NCBI GenBank assembly: GCA_002396885.1
Contig: DGXY01000073.1
Span: 8,917-28,959 of the forward strand
Reading direction: 5' to 3'
From: Akkermansiaceae bacterium UBA5020
Lineage (GTDB): Bacteria > Verrucomicrobiota > Verrucomicrobiia > Verrucomicrobiales > DEV007
Length of the DNA stretch: 20,043 nt
Below are positions 15,430-20,043 of this stretch, piece by piece. Position numbers and translations under genes: made by a program. Below the pieces are notes generated by a model. It saw only the letters and a program-made list of their open reading frames with translations, was not told the DNA's origin and did no database searches. The stretch's first letter is position 1. Every line of letters starts with the position of its first letter.

Positions 15430-16530
15430 TCAATCGGTCCGTTCAATCCGGAAGATCTCCATGCCGCCCTTGCCCTTGACCTCGATTGTGCCCAGGGAGA
15501 CTCCGGTATGGCTTTGCTTGACCCGGTCCCAGGCCGAGGCGCTCAGGGTCAGTCCGCCGGGCAGGCCCGACTGTTCCATCCGCGCCGCGGTATTCACCGT
15601 ATCGCCCCAGACGTCGAACTGGTATTTCCGTTTGCCGACGATTCCCCCGACGACCGGTCCCACGTGCACCCCGACGCGCAATTTCCAGTAGGGCGGCTGC
15701 GATGCGGCGGCGGTGATCATGTCGAGGCCGCAAGCCACGCAATTCATCGCCGGGTTTTCCGTGGCACTGGACATCCCCGCGGTCGCCATGAAGGCGTCAC
15801 CGATCGTCTTGATCTTCTCGAGACCGTGCCGGGCGGCGATTTTTTCGAAGGCTTCAACGAGGGACTGGAGATAGCCATGGATCTCTTCGGGCGAGTGGGA
15901 ATGGCAGAACGAAGTGAAACCCACGATGTCGGAAAACAGCACCCCCACTTCCTCGATAAGACGAGGCCGCACCGCATTGGTGGACTTGAGCTCGTTCGCC
16001 ACGTCCTCAGGAAGGATGATGTGCAACAGGTCGTCGGAGCGTTGCTTTTCGACCTGCAACTCGGCGAGGCGGATGCGGTCGAGGTCGCGGAGGCGTTTCT
16101 TTTCGAGGGAGGTCGTGACGCGGGCGCGGAGCAGGGTAGGGTTGAAAGGCTTGGGCAGGTAGTCCTCCGCGCCGGCCTCGATGCACTTCACCGCGGCGTC
16201 GACCTGCTCCGCACCGGAGATCACGATCACCGGCAGGCCCCGCAATTCCGGGTCGTTGCGGATTTCGAGGAGCACTCCCATGCCGTCCAACTCGGGCATT
16301 TCCATGTCGAGTAGAACAAGGTCGAAGGCTTCCCGGCGGATCTTCTCGATGGCCTCGCGGCCGTCGACCGCCTCGGTGATGCGGGTGAAACCCAGTTTGT
16401 TCAGCTCCCGGGTCAGGGCGAGGCGCATCGTGCGGCTGTCATCAACCACGAGGACCAGGGCCTCCTCAACGGCGGTCATCGAGGCCGCGGTGGTGGGCAC
16501 GTGCGGGCTATCGGGAGTGGTGGTGTTCAT
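15430..16530 (-). CDS. Response regulator with class III adenylate cyclase output
   Basis: A 366-residue cytoplasmic regulator. Residues 25-140 are a receiver (Asp30/31, Asp75, Lys127); a short helix (LAELQVEKQRSDDLLHIILP, about 156-174) links it to a class III cyclase at 190-362. Catalytic residues are all visible: metal ligands Asp201 (LFSDIVGFT) and Asp245 (KTIGDAFMA), the adenine-selecting Lys in EKIKTIGD and Asp306 in QFDVWGDTVN, and transition-state Asn313 and Arg317 (VNTAARM). The Lys/Asp pair predicts ATP, hence cAMP, not cGMP. It resembles cyanobacterial CyaC-type output domains. ATG 16530 matches the paralogue's start; ATG 16536 and a GTG at 16554, which would overlap the cheY stop by four bases, are alternatives. 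A cNMP-binding protein at 3544-4035 is a possible effector. Confidence 0.93.
   Translation of the reverse strand: MNTTTPDSPHVPTTAASMTAVEEALVLVVDDSRTMRLALTRELNKLGFTRITEAVDGREAIEKIRREAFDLVLLDMEMPELDGMGVLLEIRNDPELRGLPVIVISGAEQVDAAVKCIEAGAEDYLPKPFNPTLLRARVTTSLEKKRLRDLDRIRLAELQVEKQRSDDLLHIILPEDVANELKSTNAVRPRLIEEVGVLFSDIVGFTSFCHSHSPEEIHGYLQSLVEAFEKIAARHGLEKIKTIGDAFMATAGMSSATENPAMNCVACGLDMITAAASQPPYWKLRVGVHVGPVVGGIVGKRKYQFDVWGDTVNTAARMEQSGLPGGLTLSASAWDRVKQSHTGVSLGTIEVKGKGGMEIFRIERTD
16065..16530 (-). repeat. Receiver-coding duplication, copy 1 (partner at 14938-15403)
   Basis: Encodes the N-terminus and receiver of the cyclase regulator and is about 96% identical, without gaps, to 14938-15403. The core from about 16065 to 16475 differs at roughly nine positions only. 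Both copies end exactly at the respective ATG start codons at their upstream edge, so the duplication includes the start region. Confidence 0.92.
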
Positions 16531-16550
16531 TTCCATGGCAGGGAGAGGGT

Positions 16551-16997
16551 TCACGGTGGGGAGACAGGGCCGTCGGCCGCTTCCGGTTGATCGTTTGCGG
16601 GCCGAGCGAGCGAGCGCGGCCCGAGCGTGATGATCCGGGCCACTTTCGCCAGCAGCACCTCATCCTGAAACGGCTTGGTGATGTAATCGCGCGCGCCCAA
16701 ACGGGCCGCGGCGGCAATGTTTTTCGCCCCGGCCTCGGCGGTGAGCAGGATCACCGGCGTGTGGCGCAGCGCCGCGTCCTCGCGCAGCCTCTGCAGCATG
16801 GTGAGGCCGTCCATGACCGGCATGTTGTAATCGAGGAGGATGAGGTCGGGCTTCTCGAGGGCTGCCACGGCCAGACCTTCCTCGCCGTTGGCCGCCTCGC
16901 AGATGGAACAACCGAACGGTGCAAAGAGTCCGGCGAGGATTCGGCGAACCGTTTTGCTATCATCAACGGTGAGGATCTTGGGGGAGGAGGCGTTCAT
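16551..16997 (-). CDS. cheY: CheY-like single-domain response regulator
   Basis: A 148-residue receiver with the full site: Asp12/Asp13 (ILTVDDSKTVRR), phosphoacceptor Asp56 in LLDYNMPVMDG, Thr86 in ILLTAEAG and Lys108 in YITKPF. No DNA-binding or enzymatic domain follows; the last 20 residues are a Pro/Ala-rich tail (ARPANDQPEAADGPVSPP) that is longer than in motility CheY. ATG 16997 overlaps the stop of the CheX-like gene as ATGA, so the two are translationally coupled and the phosphatase is very likely matched to this regulator. It may bind a flagellar motor or act as a phosphate sink for the cyclase and PP2C regulators; no flagellar gene is present to decide. Confidence 0.92.
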   Translation of the reverse strand: MNASSPKILTVDDSKTVRRILAGLFAPFGCSICEAANGEEGLAVAALEKPDLILLDYNMPVMDGLTMLQRLREDAALRHTPVILLTAEAGAKNIAAAARLGARDYITKPFQDEVLLAKVARIITLGPRSLARPANDQPEAADGPVSPP

Positions 16998-17479
16998 TGG
17001 ATCCGGATCGTCAGTATGACCGTCCCGCCGCCACATGTCCAGCCGGTGTGTGAACCCCACTTGTCCGCGCCGCTTCCCGCCTCCGGTCCCCGCCCACGGA
17101 GCACGGTCGGCGTGCCCATGGTGAAGAGATGTCCTGCGGCGGCGAGGCCTGCTCCGATCCGTCCCGCGACCATGTTGCAGAGTTCCCCGGCCAGGTCCGC
17201 AAGCTCGCTCTCCCGGGCGGAAGGTTCATGACTGCAGTCGCCGAGGGACTCGTTGATCCGTTCCAGCAAGGATTCAGAAATCTGGAGATGGACGCTCCCA
17301 TGGGCTTGCGTTCCCTCCAAGTTCACCGAGCTGGTCATCCAGAGCACGTCGCCGGGAGCCTCCGGGATTTCATCCAGCGACACAGATACGGGATTCAGCT
17401 TGAAACGGGTGGCGAGAACGCCCCCGAGGGCCTCCCCGGCGATTTGTTCGAAGTCGGGGCCGGGTCTCATCGGAATCAT
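16994..17479 (-). CDS. cheX: CheX-type CheY-P phosphatase
   Basis: A 161-residue protein carrying the CheC/CheX/FliY phosphatase signature (Asp/Ser-x3-Glu-x2-Asn-x21-Pro) exactly: Asp95, Glu99 and Asn102 in DLAGELCNMVAG, and Pro124 in MGTPTV. The single signature and the length favour CheX over the two-signature CheC; fusions such as FliY are excluded. It should hydrolyse the aspartyl phosphate of CheY-like receivers. The ATG at 17479 overlaps the cheB stop as ATGA, and its own stop overlaps the cheY start in the same way, giving a coupled cheB-cheX-cheY run. Three receiver proteins encoded directly downstream are possible substrates. Confidence 0.85.
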   Translation of the reverse strand: MIPMRPGPDFEQIAGEALGGVLATRFKLNPVSVSLDEIPEAPGDVLWMTSSVNLEGTQAHGSVHLQISESLLERINESLGDCSHEPSARESELADLAGELCNMVAGRIGAGLAAAGHLFTMGTPTVLRGRGPEAGSGADKWGSHTGWTCGGGTVILTIRIQ

Positions 17480-18543
17480 TTGCGGACAGGTTGCGAGAGC
17501 ATCTTGAGGATGGCCTGGGGGATTTGCGGCAGCGGCACGACCTGCTCGGCGGCATCCAGCTTGATCGCGGCCTGGGGCATGCCGAAGACGACGCAGCTTT
17601 CCTCGGCCTCGGCGAGGGTGCGGGCTCCAGCCGTGCGGAGCAACTGGAGGCCGTGGGCACCGTCCACGCCCATGCCGGTGAGCAGCGCCGCCACGGCATG
17701 TTCGCCCGCCTGCTCCGCCGCCGAACGAAACAAGATGTCCACCGAAGGCCGGCAGTGATGCACCGGCGGCGACTGGGTCAGCCGGACGCGGTAACCGAGA
17801 CCCGCGCGGCCGAGGGCGAGATGGAAATCCCCGGGAGCCACGAGGCACAGGCCCGGGCGCAGCTCGTCGCCGTGTTGCGCCTCACGAACCGTGAAGGCAC
17901 ACAAGGCGTCGAGGTGTTCGGCCATGATGCGGGAAAAATTGGCCGGGATGTGCTGCACCACCACGATCGGAGGGAGGCCATCGGGCAAACTGGGCAGCAG
18001 GTAACGCAGCGCCTCGACGCCGCCGGTGGAGGCGCCGATGACGATGACGCGGCGCGGCGAAAAGCGTCCGGGACCGAAGGCGGTGGAGGGAGGCTGGGCC
18101 GCTCCGGAAGGTTGGAGCGCGCGCACGCGGGACCGCCGGCTGCGTCCGGCCGCCTTGACGTGAAAGGCGAGTTCCCGGGCGATTTCGCCAACGCTCCTGC
18201 CACCACCCGGCTTGCCGATGACATCGAGCGCGCCCGCGTTCAGCGCCTCCATCGCCTTGGCCGAGCCGGCCGGAGTCAGCGAGCTCACCACGACCACCGG
18301 CACCGGGTGGTGTTCTTGGAGGATCTTTAGAAAGGTCAACCCATCCATGCGGGGCATCTCGAGGTCCAGAGTGACCACGTCCGGCCGGAGGGCAAGGATC
18401 TGGTCGCGGGCGACGTAGGCATCGCGAGCGTCCCCCACGACCTCGATCTCCGCATCCCCCGATAGCGCGTCGCGGATGGCGCGACGGGCCAGCGCCGAAT
18501 CGTCCACGATCAGGACACGTACTTTTGGCAAGACGGGCTTCAT
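17476..18543 (-). CDS. cheB: CheB protein-glutamate methylesterase/deamidase
   Basis: A 355-residue enzyme. Residues 5-125 are a receiver (Asp14/Asp15, phosphoacceptor Asp60 in VTLDLEMP, Lys111). After a basic linker (SRRSRVRALQPSG), residues 164-350 form the methylesterase with catalytic triad Ser172 (GASTGGVEAL), His198 (VVQHIPANFS) and Asp294 (LLTGMGVDGAHG). It removes methyl groups from receptor glutamates and deamidates glutamines, giving adaptation opposite to CheR. ATG 18543 overlaps the cheR stop as ATGA and starts exactly at the receiver; the reading frame upstream of it is antisense-like sequence inside cheR. The length is normal for CheB. Confidence 0.95.
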   Translation of the reverse strand: MKPVLPKVRVLIVDDSALARRAIRDALSGDAEIEVVGDARDAYVARDQILALRPDVVTLDLEMPRMDGLTFLKILQEHHPVPVVVVSSLTPAGSAKAMEALNAGALDVIGKPGGGRSVGEIARELAFHVKAAGRSRRSRVRALQPSGAAQPPSTAFGPGRFSPRRVIVIGASTGGVEALRYLLPSLPDGLPPIVVVQHIPANFSRIMAEHLDALCAFTVREAQHGDELRPGLCLVAPGDFHLALGRAGLGYRVRLTQSPPVHHCRPSVDILFRSAAEQAGEHAVAALLTGMGVDGAHGLQLLRTAGARTLAEAEESCVVFGMPQAAIKLDAAEQVVPLPQIPQAILKMLSQPVRK

Positions 18544-19382
18544 GTCTTTTGAAAAACACCCTGTTGCACCGGCTGCAATCCGTGGGGGATGCCCATGAGG
18601 CTCTCGGAATGCCCCACCACCAGGTAGCCGCCGGGAGCCAAGTGTCGCGCCAGTCGCTCCACCGCGAGGGCGCGGGAGGGCGGGTCGAAATAGATCATGA
18701 CGTTGCGGCAGAAAATCACGTGCTGATTGGCGGCTACGGGGAGATGCTCCTGGAACAGGTTGACGCGTTCGAAACGGAGGTGCCTGCGGAGTTCGGGTTT
18801 GACCCGGCAGACCCCAGTCCGCGCGCCAAAGCCTTTCTGGAAGTAGCGCTTCAACAGTTCGAGCGGCACCGGCTTGACCGAACCCATGGAATAGATGCCC
18901 TCGCGGGCCTCCGCCAGCATCCGGTGGGAAATGTCGGTGGCCGTGATTTCCCAATCCAGTCCGGGATGGTCCCGCAGAAACTCCGCCACGGCGATGGCCA
19001 TGGTGTAGGGCTCCTCCCCGGAGGAGGCGGCGGCGGACCAGAGCCGCAGCGGGGCGCCCGTCGCGCCCAAGGGGCCGACCAGCGCGGGTAGGGCCCGTTT
19101 CGTGAGGAAGGCAAAGTGCTCGGGCTCGCGGTAGAAATGGGTATGGTTGGTGGAGATCAGGTCGACTAGCTCCTCGACCTCGTCCGCGCCGTGTGGGGAA
19201 TGAAGCACGTGGCAATACTCCTCGTAGGAACCGAGTTCCAGCGCGCGGAGGCGCTTCCGCAGCCGATTTGCCACGAGCGCCTGTTTGTCGGGCCCCAGAC
19301 GGATGCGGCTGTGCTGGTAGACCAGGGCGCTCAGGGCCTGGAAGGTCCTGCCCGAAAGCAGTTTTTCAAACGGTTCCTCCAT
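18540..19382 (-). CDS. cheR: CheR chemoreceptor methyltransferase
   Basis: A 280-residue SAM-dependent methyltransferase. The N-terminal helical domain includes FQALSALVYQHSRIRLGPDK and the ISTNHTHFYREPEHF segment. The SAM-binding core has RLWSAAASSGEEPYTMAIAV, EITATDIS, the FQEHLPVAANQHVIFCRNVM stretch and a FCRNVMIYF motif, all standard for CheR. It methylates glutamates in the signalling helices of the MCP encoded just upstream. ATG 19382 gives the normal length; an in-frame TTG at 19412 would overlap the MCP stop by four bases and add ten residues. Its stop is inside the cheB start. The MCP ends with a candidate CheR-docking pentapeptide, consistent with a matched pair. Confidence 0.95.
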   Translation of the reverse strand: MEEPFEKLLSGRTFQALSALVYQHSRIRLGPDKQALVANRLRKRLRALELGSYEEYCHVLHSPHGADEVEELVDLISTNHTHFYREPEHFAFLTKRALPALVGPLGATGAPLRLWSAAASSGEEPYTMAIAVAEFLRDHPGLDWEITATDISHRMLAEAREGIYSMGSVKPVPLELLKRYFQKGFGARTGVCRVKPELRRHLRFERVNLFQEHLPVAANQHVIFCRNVMIYFDPPSRALAVERLARHLAPGGYLVVGHSESLMGIPHGLQPVQQGVFQKT

Positions 19383-19408
19383 GGTTCTTGCCGCGGCAAA
19401 AAGACGCC

Positions 19409-20043
19409 TCAAAAGTCACGGAAATCCCCTTCATCGACGGAGCTGCCCGAGGGGAGCTCGAGGCGGGAGGTGCCTCCGATCCGCAGCGTTCCCCCGGGAC
19501 GCTGCGCGCGCCGGTCGGCGGTCTGTTCCGCCCAGACCCTCACCGGGGGCCGCGGGGACTGTCCCGGTGGCGGTCCGGACGGGCGTTCGGGGTTGGCTTG
19601 GCCGCCCGCGAGCACCCGAAGGTGCCCGACCAGTTCGTAGAGCACTTCGCCCTCGGCCTCGACTTGCTCCGTCGACGCCGCGGTCTCCTCGGCGTTGGCG
19701 GCGTTGCCCTGGGACACCTTCTCCATCTGTCTGATGGCGTGATTGATCTGTTCGACCCCCTGCGCCTGTTCGCGCGCCGCGGTGGCGATTTCCCCGACCA
19801 GCGAATCGGTCGCGACCACTTTCCTCGTGATCTGCTCGAGCGACTCCCCGACCCGGGTCGTGCATTGGGAGCCTTTCCGGGTGCTGTTGATCGCTACCTC
19901 GATCTTGTGCGCGGTCGCCTTGGCTGCGGCGGCGCTGCGTTGCGCCAGCGAGCGCACTTCGTCGGCCACCACCGCGAAGCCCTCGCCGGCCACACCGGCA
20001 CGCGCTGCCTCCACCGCTGCATTGAGCGCGAGGATGTTGGTCT
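19409..20043 (-). CDS. Methyl-accepting chemotaxis protein, C-terminal part (cut by window edge)
   Basis: The visible 210 residues are the membrane-distal end of an MCP; the start lies beyond the right edge. They begin with the signalling-tip hairpin TNILALNAAVEAARAGVAGE followed by GFAVVADEVRSLAQRS, then the descending helix with the usual methylation-region sequence (QGVEQINHAIRQMEKVSQGN and NAANAEETAAST). A flexible Pro/Gly/Arg-rich linker of about 60 residues follows, and the protein ends EGDFRDF. The last five residues, DFRDF, fit the x-[HFYW]-x2-[HFYW] pattern of the CheR/CheB tethering pentapeptide. It is the first visible gene of the chemosensory operon. Ligand domain and membrane topology cannot be judged. 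Confidence 0.95.
   Translation of the reverse strand, partial: TNILALNAAVEAARAGVAGEGFAVVADEVRSLAQRSAAAAKATAHKIEVAINSTRKGSQCTTRVGESLEQITRKVVATDSLVGEIATAAREQAQGVEQINHAIRQMEKVSQGNAANAEETAASTEQVEAEGEVLYELVGHLRVLAGGQANPERPSGPPPGQSPRPPVRVWAEQTADRRAQRPGGTLRIGGTSRLELPSGSSVDEGDFRDF

Noticed and set aside
18544..19215. In-frame N-terminal extension of cheB
   Set aside because: It lies wholly inside cheR in another frame and has no domain; the receiver starts at ATG 18543, which overlaps the cheR stop as ATGA.

Overview
The window is GC-rich, and almost every gene lies on the minus strand. The gene content suggests a Verrucomicrobiota (PVC-group) bacterium: a heparan-acetyltransferase-like membrane protein beside a sulfatase scrap, a secreted EF-hand protein, a secreted tail-collar protein, and short palindromic intergenic repeats. 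This is inference from gene families; no rRNA or other strong phylogenetic marker is present. Few minus-strand genes show a clear Shine-Dalgarno sequence.

Positions 1-6362 are a mixed accessory area. They hold a cluster of inverted repeats (1-131), a sulfatase remnant (about 180-360), an HGSNAT/DUF5009-like acetyltransferase (353-1543), a tRNA-Ile2(CAT) on the plus strand (1695-1767) and a small plus-strand ORF that may be the tail of an AAA ATPase. They also hold an EF-hand protein with an I78-inhibitor-like tail, a tail-collar protein, a lone cyclic-nucleotide-binding protein, a small hypothetical protein, and a fusion of a tyrosine/dual-specificity phosphatase with an ADP-ribosylglycohydrolase (4854-6362).

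Positions 6533-11787 hold an ABC transporter operon of the poorly characterised ABC_sub_bind (TrpXYZ-like) type, transcribed right to left. It encodes a double substrate-binding protein, a STAS protein with a large unassigned C-terminal region, a permease and an ATPase, with junctions of only 4-9 bases.

Positions 11921-12736 encode a partner-switching pair, an RsbV-like STAS protein and an RsbW-like kinase. A cytosine/nucleoside deaminase and a cupin follow at 12818-14100.

Positions 14162-20043 are a chemosensory operon, also transcribed right to left: MCP (cut by the window edge), CheR, CheB, a CheX-type phosphatase, CheY, a receiver-adenylate cyclase and a receiver-PP2C phosphatase. Three successive junctions are 4-base ATGA overlaps. 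The last two genes share an almost identical receiver-coding segment and so arose by recent duplication or gene conversion.

Read together, a methyl-accepting receptor appears to feed two output branches besides CheY. One makes cAMP. The other is a phosphatase that could act on the two STAS proteins next door, one of which sits inside the ABC operon with a two-lobed binding protein. This chemosensory-to-partner-switch-to-transporter layout is the most interesting part of the window. The functional links are inferred from domain content and gene order; no CheA or CheW is visible here.
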